DNA of 64,000 bases from Vibrio mimicus CAIM 602 (GCF_000338875.1 NZ_AOMO01000021.1:62001-126000); one strand, 5' to 3'; counted from the first letter of the stretch, positions 11,893-20,826 are shown. Notes: generated from the letters alone by a model not told the origin. A program made the numbers and translations.

Positions 11893-11925
11893 CCTAGCCA
11901 TTCCGAAAAAGGCTAATCACAACTC

Positions 11926-12684
11926 ATGAAAAGATGTCTCTCAATCCTTTGCGCATCGGCATTGTTGCCCGCGCATGCTGCTTCGCTCGATCAAGCGCAA
12001 GCAATTAAAAACAGTACCAACCAAGCTTCTGCACAAAGCCAACAGAAAATTGATCGCAGTGCAGAAAAGACTCTGGTATTACGCGCGGAAATTGAGCAAC
12101 TGAATGAAGAAGTCAAAAACCTTCAGATCTATCGTAATCATTTACAGTCTCTGGTCGCGAACCAAGAGCAAGAGATGACCAGTCTTGAGCAGCAAACGGA
12201 AGAAATCAAACGTACTCGTCAAGGTATTGTGCCACTGATGTACGACATGATTGAGGGATTAGAAGAGTGGGTGGCGCAGGATAAGCCGATCCGTCTCACA
12301 GCCCGTCAAGAACGCATTGAAAAGCTCAAAGAGCTGATGCCGCGTGCTGATGTCAGTGATGCTGAAAAATATCGCCGTATTCTTGAGGCGTACCAAATCG
12401 AACTGGATTACGGTAACAAGCTGGGTACTTACCAAGCGCAAATTGCCTTGTCTTCCGCACAGCAAGTAGAAGCTGAAGTGCTTTATTTAGGTCGTTTAGT
12501 GCTGCTGGCTCGTAGCCTTGATGGTGAACAATTCTGGAATTGGGATGCGAAACAGCAGTCATGGCAAGCACTTTCGGATGCTAACAAAAATGATCTCAAT
12601 GCTGCTTACCAACTGGCACAACAGCAAATTGCGCCGACACTCTTGAACTTGCCTGTTTCGTTGACCGCTGCGGAGGCCAAATAA
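11926..12684 (+). CDS. DUF3450 periplasmic coiled-coil protein of the tonB2 operon
   Basis: A 252-residue exported protein with a signal peptide (residues 1-18, ending PAHA). A long coiled coil follows (about 30-95: RAEIEQLNEEVKNLQIYRNH and on), then a helical domain with RQERIEKLKELMPRADVSDAEKYRRI. I recognise the DUF3450 family, which is found at the head of Vibrio TonB2-type operons; its biochemical role is not known to me. The stop overlaps the start of ttpC (TAATG), so the two are translationally coupled. The ribosome site before 11926 is weak. Confidence 0.82.
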   Translation: MKRCLSILCASALLPAHAASLDQAQAIKNSTNQASAQSQQKIDRSAEKTLVLRAEIEQLNEEVKNLQIYRNHLQSLVANQEQEMTSLEQQTEEIKRTRQGIVPLMYDMIEGLEEWVAQDKPIRLTARQERIEKLKELMPRADVSDAEKYRRILEAYQIELDYGNKLGTYQAQIALSSAQQVEAEVLYLGRLVLLARSLDGEQFWNWDAKQQSWQALSDANKNDLNAAYQLAQQQIAPTLLNLPVSLTAAEAK

Positions 12685-14060
12685 TGAAGTTTAAACACTC
12701 CGCCTTGGCGTTGGCATTAACCCTTCCTTTCGCATTCAGTTTCAGCTCTGCTTACGCGGCAGATGGTTTAGTACAAAAAGCAAATCAAGATAAAGCGCAG
12801 CAACAGCAGCATAACCAGCAGCGTGAATCCGGTTTTGTGCAAACCGAACAAGAGCTTCAAGCTGCGAAAGCCGCTTTGCTTGCTGAACGCAATCGCCTGC
12901 AAAAAGAGGCGGATCAGCTCTCTACTCAGTTCAGTGACAACGAAAATACGCTCGCGCGCCTTGAAGAAACGTTGCGACTGGAAACGGGCAGCTTAGGCGA
13001 GATGTTTGGTGTGGTACGCCAAAACGCGAAAGAGCTGCAAAGTGAACTGGATCAATCAGTGACTGGCGTTGAGCCTCGTGCTTATCAAAGCAGCATTGAT
13101 GAAGTCGTTGCGGCGAAAACCTTGCCTTCGATGACCCAACTGCGTGGCTTGTGGCAAGCCATGAGTGAAGAAATTCAAGCCAGTGCACAAGTTGAGCCGA
13201 CGGAAATTGCTTGGTTAAACGGGCAGGGCGAAACGCAAACTGAACCTGCATGGCGTTTAGGCTCATTCGGATTGGTCACTGAAAAAGGCTATGTAAAGTG
13301 GGATAACCAACGTCAACAAGCAGTGAGTTATCAACAACTGCCGTCAGATTTCCCAACCTTAAGTCGAATTCAATCACTCACCTCAGGTGACGTTGTCACC
13401 ATGAAAGTGGACCCCTCACGCGGTTTATTGCTAGAACAGCTGGCTTTAACCCCATCACTCAGCCAGCGTCTACAAGCCGGTGGCGTGATTGGTAACGTGA
13501 TTCTCGTGTTACTGGGTGTGGGGCTGATTATCGCTCTGTACCGTGGTGTAGTATTAGCAACCCTTCGTCAAAAGATTAAGGCACAACTCAAAAATCCTGA
13601 TCAGCCGGGTAATAACCCACTGGGACGCATTTTGGCGGTTTACAACAAAGAGCAGCAACGCAGTGTGGAAGCACTTGAACTCCGTTTGTTGGAAGCAGTG
13701 GTGGATGAGCAAAACCACCTTGAAACGGGTCTATCCATGCTGAAATTGCTGGCCGCGTTAGCACCAATGCTCGGCCTGCTCGGCACAGTGACCGGGATGA
13801 TTGAAACCTTCCAAGTGATCACTCAGTTTGGTAACGGCGACCCGAAAGTCATGGCGGGCGGTATTTCGATGGCCTTGGTGACAACCGTGGAAGGTTTGAT
13901 TGCGGCGATTCCGCTCTTACTGGCGCACAATATTCTCAGCGCACAAGCAGAAGCGATTCGCAATATTCTGGAGAAACAAGGGATTGGACTGGTTGCTCAA
14001 CAAGCAGAGCTTGACTGCTCCGCTCAATCAGTTCAACCACTTGTTAAACAAACCGCGTAA
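12684..14060 (+). CDS. ttpC: TonB2-system protein TtpC (MotA/TolQ/ExbB domain)
   Basis: Part of the four-component TonB2 complex of vibrios, needed with ExbB2/ExbD2 to energise TonB2-dependent iron-siderophore uptake. The 458 residues comprise a signal peptide (ends AYAA, about 26), a large periplasmic region with a coiled coil (30-120), a membrane helix at about 272-292 and a C-terminal MotA/TolQ/ExbB proton-channel domain. The channel motif APMLGLLGTVTGMIETF is near residue 363, and MAGGISMALVTTVEGLIAAI follows. The long periplasmic extension is what separates TtpC from ordinary ExbB. Confidence 0.9.
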   Translation: MKFKHSALALALTLPFAFSFSSAYAADGLVQKANQDKAQQQQHNQQRESGFVQTEQELQAAKAALLAERNRLQKEADQLSTQFSDNENTLARLEETLRLETGSLGEMFGVVRQNAKELQSELDQSVTGVEPRAYQSSIDEVVAAKTLPSMTQLRGLWQAMSEEIQASAQVEPTEIAWLNGQGETQTEPAWRLGSFGLVTEKGYVKWDNQRQQAVSYQQLPSDFPTLSRIQSLTSGDVVTMKVDPSRGLLLEQLALTPSLSQRLQAGGVIGNVILVLLGVGLIIALYRGVVLATLRQKIKAQLKNPDQPGNNPLGRILAVYNKEQQRSVEALELRLLEAVVDEQNHLETGLSMLKLLAALAPMLGLLGTVTGMIETFQVITQFGNGDPKVMAGGISMALVTTVEGLIAAIPLLLAHNILSAQAEAIRNILEKQGIGLVAQQAELDCSAQSVQPLVKQTA

Positions 14061-14066
14061 GGGCGA

Positions 14067-14609
14067 ATGATGAATTCAGCATTCTCTTTCCTACTGGAAT
14101 ACTGGCAGCCGCTTGAGCAGTTTATGGCTCAAGGCGGGGCGGTACTTTGGTGGTTAGCGGCTGTCGTATTGCTGTGCTGGTTACTGGTGATTGAGCGCGT
14201 ATTATTCCTAACGCTGGCGTTTCCAAAGCAACGTCAGCATTGGATTACCTTGTGGTTACAACGTAGCGATCAACAGAGTTGGTTTGCCCGTTCCATTCGC
14301 GAGCAATGGCTCGGTGAAGCGCACATTGCATTACATCAGAATCTTAATCTGATTAAGGTTCTGGTGGCCATTTGCCCTATGCTCGGACTACTTGGTACGG
14401 TAACAGGGATGATTTCGGTGTTCGATGTAATGGCGACTCAAGGCAGTAGCGATCCAAAATTGATGGCCTCAGGCATTTCACTCGCCACCTTACCCACTAT
14501 GGCAGGCATGGTGGCCGCATTAGCCGGACTTTTTGTTCACGCACGTTTAAGCAAAACCTGCCGTGGACTTGAAATGAAATTAGAACAAGCGTTAAGGAGC
14601 CAATCATGA
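14067..14609 (+). CDS. exbB2: Biopolymer transport protein ExbB2
   Basis: Inner-membrane proton-channel subunit, 180 residues, three membrane helices. The MotA/TolQ/ExbB signature is CPMLGLLGTVTGMISVFDVM followed by MASGISLATLPTMAGMVAAL. It is much shorter than the preceding TtpC, which carries the same channel domain, so the operon encodes two ExbB-type subunits. Two ATGs (14067, 14070) follow AAGGG. The stop overlaps exbD2. Confidence 0.92.
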   Translation: MMNSAFSFLLEYWQPLEQFMAQGGAVLWWLAAVVLLCWLLVIERVLFLTLAFPKQRQHWITLWLQRSDQQSWFARSIREQWLGEAHIALHQNLNLIKVLVAICPMLGLLGTVTGMISVFDVMATQGSSDPKLMASGISLATLPTMAGMVAALAGLFVHARLSKTCRGLEMKLEQALRSQS

Positions 14610-15010
14610 GGCTAGGGCGCAGACCTTCCAAACAAGATGAAGCGCAGATCGATCTAACGTCGATGCTAGATATCGTCTTTATCATGTTAATTTTCTTTAT
14701 TGTGACCAGCTCGTTTGTGCGCGAATCGGGTGTCGAAGTCAATCGACCCACCGCAGCGCATGCGGTGAGTCAAAAGCAAGCCGGGATTTTTGTTGCGATT
14801 ACTGCGGCCAATGACATCTACATTGATAAACGTCAGGTTGATGTGGAACGAGTGCAAGCGACTTTAGAACATCTATTGCTGGATCAGCCTGATGCCTCAC
14901 TGGTGATTCAAGCCGATGAACATGCGTTTAACGGCACGGTAGTGAAAGTGATGGATGCAGCAAAAGGTGCGGGTGTGAAAAACATTGCGCTTGCGGCGGA
15001 GAAACCCTAA
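14606..15010 (+). CDS. exbD2: Biopolymer transport protein ExbD2
   Basis: A 134-residue ExbD/TolR protein: a short cytoplasmic N-terminus, one membrane helix (about 20-42) with the conserved protonatable Asp22 in LTSMLDIVFIMLIFF, and a periplasmic domain (EVNRPTA to the end). It forms the ion channel with ExbB2 and couples proton flow to TonB2. It overlaps exbB2 by four bases, and its stop overlaps the tonB2 start. Confidence 0.93.
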   Translation: MRLGRRPSKQDEAQIDLTSMLDIVFIMLIFFIVTSSFVRESGVEVNRPTAAHAVSQKQAGIFVAITAANDIYIDKRQVDVERVQATLEHLLLDQPDASLVIQADEHAFNGTVVKVMDAAKGAGVKNIALAAEKP

Positions 15011-15630
15011 TGGGTCGCTTGATCTTAGCAAGCCCAATTGCTCTCGCCGTTACGTTGGCACTGTTTAGCCTGATGGCTTGGATGGTGGATAACGGCGGGA
15101 AAAGCATTCCCAAGCCCACAAGCACGCTCAGCTTTACCATGGTAATGGCAGAGCAAGAGCAAGATGTGCAGCGTAGGCAGCGGAGCATCCCTGAGCAACC
15201 ACAAGTTCCGCAGGTGCCAACCCAAGCGCCCGCGAGATCTGAGCAAACCGCAGCGATGGATGTGTCATCACTCAATCCGCTGGTTGATTTAAACCTCAGC
15301 ACCGCGATTGAAGGCGTGGCAGTGAATGCACCACAATTTGGTGAATTTTCGGTGAATCAGCAAGTGATGCCTTTGCATCGAGTCGAGCCTAACTACCCTG
15401 CGAAAGCCTTGCAACGTGGGGTCGAAGGTTACGTGACTTTGCGTTTTAACATTGATGAACTGGGCAAAACTCGCGACATTGAAGTGGTGGATTCGAACCC
15501 TAAACGTTATTTTGAACGTGAAGCTATGCTGGCTTTGCGTAATTGGAAATACCAACCGAAAATTGTTGATGGTAAAGCAGTGGTTCAAACCGGGCTGACG
15601 GTTCGACTGGAGTTTAAGTTACAAAAATGA
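15010..15630 (+). CDS. tonB2: Energy transducer TonB2
   Basis: A 206-residue TonB anchored by one N-terminal helix (about 5-25). A short Pro/Gln-rich linker (IPEQPQVPQVPTQAP) follows, then a C-terminal TonB domain (about 118-206) with VEPNYPAKALQRGVEGYVTL and the NWKYQPKIVDG segment. The linker is shorter than in TonB1 or E. coli TonB, as expected for TonB2-type proteins. It transmits energy from TtpC/ExbB2/ExbD2 to outer-membrane receptors. Confidence 0.93.
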   Translation: MGRLILASPIALAVTLALFSLMAWMVDNGGKSIPKPTSTLSFTMVMAEQEQDVQRRQRSIPEQPQVPQVPTQAPARSEQTAAMDVSSLNPLVDLNLSTAIEGVAVNAPQFGEFSVNQQVMPLHRVEPNYPAKALQRGVEGYVTLRFNIDELGKTRDIEVVDSNPKRYFEREAMLALRNWKYQPKIVDGKAVVQTGLTVRLEFKLQK

Positions 15631-16823
15631 AACGACGAATCTTAAGTTATCTTCTTCTGTCCTGTTTATCTGTTGCAAGTCATGCCGCAGAGCTAAGCCC
15701 GTTTACGGCCAGTAAAGTCGTCAAGGCGAACCAGTTGGCACAAGAAAACAAGGTGAAAGAGGCGATTCAAGTTCTTAAGCAAACAGAACTTAGCAGAAGT
15801 TATGACCGTGCTTACGTTGCCCGTATGCTTGGAGTTTTCTACTGGCAGAATGAGCAAATCCCCGCAGCGATTTCATCACTTAAAGTGGCGGTGGAAAGTA
15901 ATGAGCTGCAAGATGAACAAGCTTGGTCAACGCGGAAAATGTTGGCTGATCTACTGACTAGCCAACAAGAGTATCGTCCGGCGCTGAAGCATTACTATGT
16001 GCTGTCAGAATCTATTCCAGCAAATCAAAAAGGCGATGAGCTTTGGCTGAGAATTTCTCAACTGCATTTTCAGTTGCAAGAGTGGAAATCTGTCCTGAAA
16101 GGGATTAAGCAGTACGCACTGTTCCAATCGCAAGATGCAGTATTGCCACTTTCACTACAATTGGGCGCTGAACTTAATTTGGAGCAGTGGAAACCTGCGA
16201 TCAGCACTTTGAAACGTTTGTTGGTACTGGAGCCGCAAAAGAGTGCTTGGTGGCGTCAACTGGTGAGCCTAGAGCTGCGTGTTGGGTTGAAGAAAGATGC
16301 ACTCAGCACTTTAGCCCTCGCCAAAATGCAAAAGGTCGAACTCAACCAGCAAGATTTGCGATTGCTGGCTCAGCTCTACGCGCAAAATGGGGTACCAGAG
16401 CGTGCAGCTCGAGTGATGGAAACCTTGGAAGAGGCGGAAAGCAATCTACAACTCATTACCGAACGAGCCATTTATTGGCAACGTGCTAAAGAGTGGGATC
16501 ATGCCATTAAAACCTGGCGTTTAGCTTCCACGAAAGACGCGAAATATCACTGGTATGTGGCGCAACTCTTATTGCAAGAAGGGTACTATGAGCAGGCTTT
16601 AGCTGAACTTGATCAAGTCAAAGAGCGGGATAGACAAGCGCAAGTCGCGTTAGCGAAAACCCGAGCGCTCTATAAGCTGAATCAATTAGAGGCTGCCTTA
16701 GTACAGGCGAAGAGAGCGGAAAGCATCCAGCTTCTGAAAGTGCCAAGCAATGGATTAAATACCTCTCTCAGCAGCGACAAGCACAGACAACACAAGACTC
16801 TTAAGGTTTTTGTCACTGAATAA
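15627..16823 (+). CDS. TPR-repeat protein of the tonB2 operon (C-terminus frameshifted)
   Basis: Exported protein (signal peptide to about residue 21, SHAAE) built from TPR-like helical pairs, the last gene of the tonB2 operon, overlapping tonB2 by four bases. Role in TonB2 function unknown. The C-terminal 38 residues look wrong: the reading after about 16710 loses helical TPR character. Adding one base in 16710-16727 gives SAKQWIKYLSQQRQAQ and a stop at 16804, a typical ending for this kind of protein. I therefore regard the printed C-terminus as a one-base-deletion artefact or mutation. Confidence 0.8.
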   Translation: MKRRILSYLLLSCLSVASHAAELSPFTASKVVKANQLAQENKVKEAIQVLKQTELSRSYDRAYVARMLGVFYWQNEQIPAAISSLKVAVESNELQDEQAWSTRKMLADLLTSQQEYRPALKHYYVLSESIPANQKGDELWLRISQLHFQLQEWKSVLKGIKQYALFQSQDAVLPLSLQLGAELNLEQWKPAISTLKRLLVLEPQKSAWWRQLVSLELRVGLKKDALSTLALAKMQKVELNQQDLRLLAQLYAQNGVPERAARVMETLEEAESNLQLITERAIYWQRAKEWDHAIKTWRLASTKDAKYHWYVAQLLLQEGYYEQALAELDQVKERDRQAQVALAKTRALYKLNQLEAALVQAKRAESIQLLKVPSNGLNTSLSSDKHRQHKTLKVFVTE

Positions 16824-16903
16824 ACTCGCGATGTAACACTTAGTTTTCTCATTAAAGGGATTTAATGAACTGTTTCGCATCGTGAATGATTCCCTCTTTC
16901 TCT

Positions 16904-16909
16904 TATAAT
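16904..16909 (+). promoter_or_regulatory. Candidate -10 box of the exported DNA ligase gene
   Basis: A perfect TATAAT at 16904-16909, one base before a 24-base-arm inverted repeat region. No convincing -35 hexamer is visible at the proper distance, so an activator may be needed. Confidence 0.45.
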
Positions 16910-16949
16910 CTTTCCTGATGAAAATGTGCTCGCATATTCATCAGGAAAG
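16910..16949. repeat. 12-base perfect inverted repeat covering the leader of the DNA ligase gene
   Basis: CTTTCCTGATGA (16910-16921) and TCATCAGGAAAG (16938-16949) are perfect complements around a 16-base loop. The right arm contains the only Shine-Dalgarno-like sequence (AGGAAAG, 16943-16949) before the ATG at 16956. As RNA it would hide the ribosome site; as DNA it could be an operator at the transcription start. Confidence 0.85.
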
Positions 16950-16955
16950 TGTTTC

Positions 16956-17807
16956 ATGCTGATTCGATTGACCTTAACCGCTGCAGCAATACTTATGTCT
17001 TCGCAACAAGCTGTGGCTAATGATGGGCCGTTAGCCTTTATCCCCATTGCCTTTGCGAACGATTACCAACACGGAATTAATATTTACGATTACTGGAAAA
17101 GCGAAAAGCTTGATGGTATTCGAGCAATTTGGACTGGCAAGCAGTTAGTCACACGTAATGGTAATCCTATTTCTGCACCAGAGTGGTTTACCAAACCATT
17201 ACCCCCGTATCCACTTGAAGGTGAACTCTGGGCTGGTCGAGGAAACTTTTCTCTGGTTCAGCAAACGGTACTGGATAGCCAACCAACAGAATCTGCGTGG
17301 CGTCAAATCAGCTTTATGTTGTTTGATATGCCAGATGCCGCTGGTGATTACAGTAAACGCTATTACAACATAGTGTATTTGGTCGGACACCTTACTCAGA
17401 AGCACATCAAATATGTTGAACACACTCCAATTCAATCCGAGCAGGAACTGCTCTCATATCTCGACAATATTAGTGGGCGCTCAGGCGAAGGAGTGATGCT
17501 GCGTAAAATCAATGCTCGATATCAAGCTGGACGGAGCAATGATCTACTCAAGCTCAAGAAACACCAAGATGCAGAAGCAACTGTAATTGGCTATCGTTTA
17601 GGTTCAGGCAAATACAAAGGCAAAATGGGATCGATTTTAGTACGCACATCTGACGGAGTAGAGTTTTATATCGGCAGTGGGTTTAGTGATGCAGAACGTG
17701 CCGACCCACCAGAAATTGGCAGTTTGATCACCTACCGCTATAACGGACTCACGACAGATGGAAAGCCGAGATTTGCCCGTTTTGTGCGTGTGAGAAAGAT
17801 CTACTGA
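16956..17807 (+). CDS. Exported ATP-dependent DNA ligase (Lig E type)
   Basis: A minimal ATP-dependent DNA ligase of 283 residues that seals nicks with ATP, distinct from the NAD-dependent replicative LigA. Nucleotidyltransferase motifs in order: motif I KLDG with AMP-accepting Lys51, motif III LEGELW, IIIa FMLFDMP, IV SGEGVMLRK and V DLLKLKKH. A compact OB domain follows (from about 205). The N-terminus MLIRLTLTAAAILMSSQQAVA is a signal peptide, so the enzyme is predicted to be periplasmic, as proposed for Lig E of Vibrio, Haemophilus and Neisseria. I chose the ATG at 16956 for its AGGAAAG site and because it puts the signal peptide at the N-terminus. An earlier ATG at 16926 adds 10 residues. 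Confidence 0.92.
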   Translation: MLIRLTLTAAAILMSSQQAVANDGPLAFIPIAFANDYQHGINIYDYWKSEKLDGIRAIWTGKQLVTRNGNPISAPEWFTKPLPPYPLEGELWAGRGNFSLVQQTVLDSQPTESAWRQISFMLFDMPDAAGDYSKRYYNIVYLVGHLTQKHIKYVEHTPIQSEQELLSYLDNISGRSGEGVMLRKINARYQAGRSNDLLKLKKHQDAEATVIGYRLGSGKYKGKMGSILVRTSDGVEFYIGSGFSDAERADPPEIGSLITYRYNGLTTDGKPRFARFVRVRKIY

Positions 17808-18787
17808 GATTGACCCACTGCAATCGCGCAACGCTTGAAGAGCTGTTGCCAATATTGCGCATGGTGCTGAATGGCTTGCCGAAAACGCTGGTGACTTGCC
17901 TGAATAGGGAATGGCGTATGCGCATCGTCAAACAAAACAAGGTTGGGCGAAAACTGGTAGTAGGCTTGGTCAAGACTTGATAAATAAGGCTGCACTTTTT
18001 CGACATATTGGGTTTGAAAGACGTTGCGCAGATAATTGAGCTTGGTTGGATTGCGATTAGCACCACATACAATCACATCATCATAACGGCTGAGTTGTTC
18101 CGAAACTGTTTCAAGCCAAGCTGTTGCTCGATCGAATGAAAATTTTAGATGACCAAGTAAGCGTTGTTTTTCCAATATTTCTTGATGATTAAACAAGGTT
18201 GTAGATGGGATTGGTTGCTGTCCTTGTATATGCAAATGGATTTGATTTAGCTGTTCAAAAGCTAAAAGTAACTCAGAGGTACTCCATTGTGTTTCGTACC
18301 ATTGTGAGCCACTGAGCTGAGTGCGCATTACGTCACTGGTATAGAGAAGATTTTTCCAACGGACGGGCAGTTCCTCCTGTTTAATCTTTTTTATTGTTGC
18401 CAGCTGTTCTTTAAGCGCATTACTGAGTTTGGGTTCTTGCAAGCAGCTTTCTAGTCCATTTAACAAGGCAATCTGGAAATCCCACTCACGAAACTCATCT
18501 TGCACCTTACCCAAAATCGAATTGCGTTCGGCAATCAGTTCAAACAACCCACATTGGCGTAATTCGTAACTATCCAATAATCCGATCGTCAAAGGTTCGA
18601 GAGGAATGGCAAGTTCACGCTTATCAGGTAGGGTTTGTGCAACCAAAGTAGGCGGTGATAGAGCGTCACGCTCCTGAGCATTAGCAATTCGCGTTAAGTA
18701 GCTAGCAAAATCTGACTCAATCTCTGCACGCTGCTCACAGCCTGTGAGTGTTGCCAATAACAAGATCAGTAAGCTTCTTGAATGCAT
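17801..18787 (-). CDS. DUF3080-family lipoprotein
   Basis: A 328-residue putative outer-membrane lipoprotein: the N-terminus ends in the lipobox LTGC with Cys17. The rest is a mostly helical domain that I associate with the DUF3080 family of vibrios and relatives; function unknown. It is convergent with the ligase gene and the two coding regions overlap by seven bases. Its start at 18787 lies just outside the norM terminator hairpin, so it is transcribed separately from norM or by read-through. Confidence 0.75.
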   Translation of the reverse strand: MHSRSLLILLLATLTGCEQRAEIESDFASYLTRIANAQERDALSPPTLVAQTLPDKRELAIPLEPLTIGLLDSYELRQCGLFELIAERNSILGKVQDEFREWDFQIALLNGLESCLQEPKLSNALKEQLATIKKIKQEELPVRWKNLLYTSDVMRTQLSGSQWYETQWSTSELLLAFEQLNQIHLHIQGQQPIPSTTLFNHQEILEKQRLLGHLKFSFDRATAWLETVSEQLSRYDDVIVCGANRNPTKLNYLRNVFQTQYVEKVQPYLSSLDQAYYQFSPNLVLFDDAHTPFPIQASHQRFRQAIQHHAQYWQQLFKRCAIAVGQSQ

Positions 18788-18799
18788 TCTTATTCCCTA

Positions 18800-18828
18800 G
18801 TAAAAAGGCCAGCATATGGCTGGCCTTT
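18800..18828 (-). terminator. Terminator after norM
   Basis: On the minus strand AAAGGCCAGC (18828-18819) pairs with GCTGGCCTTT (18813-18804) around a 5-base loop, and the transcript continues into TTTTTAC. It lies 15 bases after the norM stop. Confidence 0.88.
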
Positions 18829-18842
18829 CTTTTCATCTCCGA

Positions 18843-20228
18843 TTACTTAGCAGCGAGATGCATTTGCGTTTCATGATTCTGTTTTTGTATCCAGAATAAA
18901 CGCTGACCAAGCATCAAAGCTGCCGCAGATAGACCGATGATAAAGCCAAGCCAGAAGCCTTTAGCACCTAACGGCTGTTCAGTCAGCCAGTTGGTCATAC
19001 CTAAAATATAACCAGTCGGCAAACCTAACACCCAGTAAGAGATAAAAGTGCGGTGGAAGATTGCTGTCATGTCCTTGTAGCCACGTAATGCGCCTGCCGC
19101 GACTACTTGTACTGCATCCATACATTGATAGATCGCCGCCAGTAACAATAATTGCATCGCGAGAGTAACCACAACTTGGTTCTCTGTGTAGAGTAGCGCA
19201 ATTTGTTCACGAAACAGCACAGTCAGCAAAGCGGTGATACAAGCAGTCGCTAGACCCGTCATCAAGCCAACATTTGCGGCAATGGCTGCGCCTTTAGTGT
19301 CTTGCTCACCTAGTTTGTGCCCAACTCGAATAGAGACCGCTGCGCCAATACTCATTGGAAACATAAACACCAACGAGGAAAAGTTAAGCGCCACTTGGTG
19401 AGCCGCCACCACGGTTGAACCCAAAGGTGCAACCATCAGTGCTACTACAGCAAAGAGAGTGACTTCAAAGAACAGTGCCGCAGCTACAGGAAAGCCCAAA
19501 CGGAACAAACGAATCAATTCTTTAGGCTGTGGTTTATGGAAAGTGGCAAACACTTTCACATGCACCAAACGCTTTGAAGTAGTGATGTAGAACAGCAGCA
19601 GAAGCAACATGATCCAATATACGATCGCAGTGGCCACACCACAGCCAACACCGCCCAGTTCAGGTGCACCGAATTTGCCGTATACAAAAATCCAGTTCAG
19701 TGGAATGTTTAGAAGCAAACCAATAAAGCCAATCACCATGGCAGGCTTAGTCAGTGACATCCCGTCAGTAAAGCTTCGTAACGCTTGGAACAGTAGATAA
19801 GCGGGTACTGCAAACATCACCGCGTGCATATAACCTACGGTTTTGGTCGCCATAGCCTGTTCAACATCCATAAATTGAATGATGAATTGAGTTTGAAATA
19901 GCACGGCAATAATCGGAATCGAAACCAGTAGTGCGAGAGTCAATCCTTGATGAACTTCAAACGGGATTTTATGTTGACGACCAGCGCCATTGAGCTGCGC
20001 CACAACGGGCACGAGAGCCATCAACAGGCCCACGCCAAATAAAATCGAAGGAAGCCAGATACTGGCAGCGATCGATACCGCAGCCATGTCAATTGCGCTG
20101 ACACCACCGGCCATGATGGTATCGACAAAACCCATGCCAGTTTGAGCAACCGAAGCAATCAGCACCGGCGTCGCAAGTTTAATTAAATTTGATGCTTCTT
20201 TTTTGTAACGATGCACAGAGTTCTCCAA
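18843..20228 (-). CDS. norM: Multidrug efflux MATE transporter NorM
   Basis: Sodium/proton-coupled exporter of cationic drugs and fluoroquinolones, 461 residues, twelve membrane helices. Asp36 (GFVDTIMAGG), Glu255 (FFEVTLFAVV) and Asp371 (QCMDAVQVVAAG) match the cation-binding residues of the crystallised NorM of V. cholerae at the same numbers. Comparison with my memory of that protein shows only scattered conservative changes, which is the best species clue in the window. Monocistronic, with its own terminator. Confidence 0.95.
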   Translation of the reverse strand: MENSVHRYKKEASNLIKLATPVLIASVAQTGMGFVDTIMAGGVSAIDMAAVSIAASIWLPSILFGVGLLMALVPVVAQLNGAGRQHKIPFEVHQGLTLALLVSIPIIAVLFQTQFIIQFMDVEQAMATKTVGYMHAVMFAVPAYLLFQALRSFTDGMSLTKPAMVIGFIGLLLNIPLNWIFVYGKFGAPELGGVGCGVATAIVYWIMLLLLLFYITTSKRLVHVKVFATFHKPQPKELIRLFRLGFPVAAALFFEVTLFAVVALMVAPLGSTVVAAHQVALNFSSLVFMFPMSIGAAVSIRVGHKLGEQDTKGAAIAANVGLMTGLATACITALLTVLFREQIALLYTENQVVVTLAMQLLLLAAIYQCMDAVQVVAAGALRGYKDMTAIFHRTFISYWVLGLPTGYILGMTNWLTEQPLGAKGFWLGFIIGLSAAALMLGQRLFWIQKQNHETQMHLAAK

Positions 20229-20409
20229 AGGGGGAAAGCAAAGAGGTGCCAGCAGAAGTGAGCAAAGGAATACTCAACTCATAGCACTAAGCGGAATCAT
20301 AATGAAATGTCGCAATAAGCTCCATGAAAAACTGATTCAAATCACAAAATGCCCGGCTTTCATAGATGTTTATAACGGGTGTAAGTGTAGAGCACTATAG
20401 AACTGTGAA

Positions 20410-20437
20410 TATGAAAAGAGCGCCCTAGTAGGCGCTC
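20410..20437 (-). terminator. Terminator after the CPXCG protein gene
   Basis: GAGCGCC (20418-20424) and GGCGCTC (20431-20437) form a stem; on the minus strand it is followed by TTTTCA. It ends the short minus-strand gene at 20468-20671. The remaining bases up to the norM start (20229) show nothing I can name. Confidence 0.8.
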
Positions 20438-20467
20438 ATATGCAATATCAAGGCGATACAAAACAGA

Positions 20468-20671
20468 TCAGAAGATTTGCTCGTCGTCAGCATCGACATA
20501 CAATTCAACTGTATCGTGCAATTCATCAACGGTCATGTTGAGATGGATAGCGTGACAGCACGCAGGGCAGTCATCATAAAATTCCTGACTTCCATTTGAG
20601 GCATCTAGAGTTAAACGGATACTGTGGCCACAGTGTGGGCAGAGGACCGACTTTTCAGTGAAGTTTCTCAT
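20468..20671 (-). CDS. CPXCG-motif cysteine-rich protein
   Basis: A 67-residue protein with two cysteine pairs, CPHCGH (residues 11-16) and CPACC (35-39), forming a likely zinc ribbon, and an acidic C-terminus (VDADDEQIF). It belongs to the CPXCG cysteine-rich family, which has no known function. Probably monocistronic. Confidence 0.85.
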   Translation of the reverse strand: MRNFTEKSVLCPHCGHSIRLTLDASNGSQEFYDDCPACCHAIHLNMTVDELHDTVELYVDADDEQIF

Positions 20672-20826
20672 ATCTCTTTCCTTACATCCTTGGAGATACA
20701 GTAATACTAAACAGGTAAGTTTCTTAGGGTGGAAAATTAAGTCTAAAGTTTGAAGACAAACATAAAATTAACAATTAGATTTGACGCTTCATTTTTCAAT
20801 AAAATCAAAAGGTAATGTGTTTTAAA

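Noticed and set aside
11744..11929. Open frame of 61 codons before the tonB2 operon
   Set aside because: It runs through the promoter and Fur box, has no ribosome site and no protein-like pattern.
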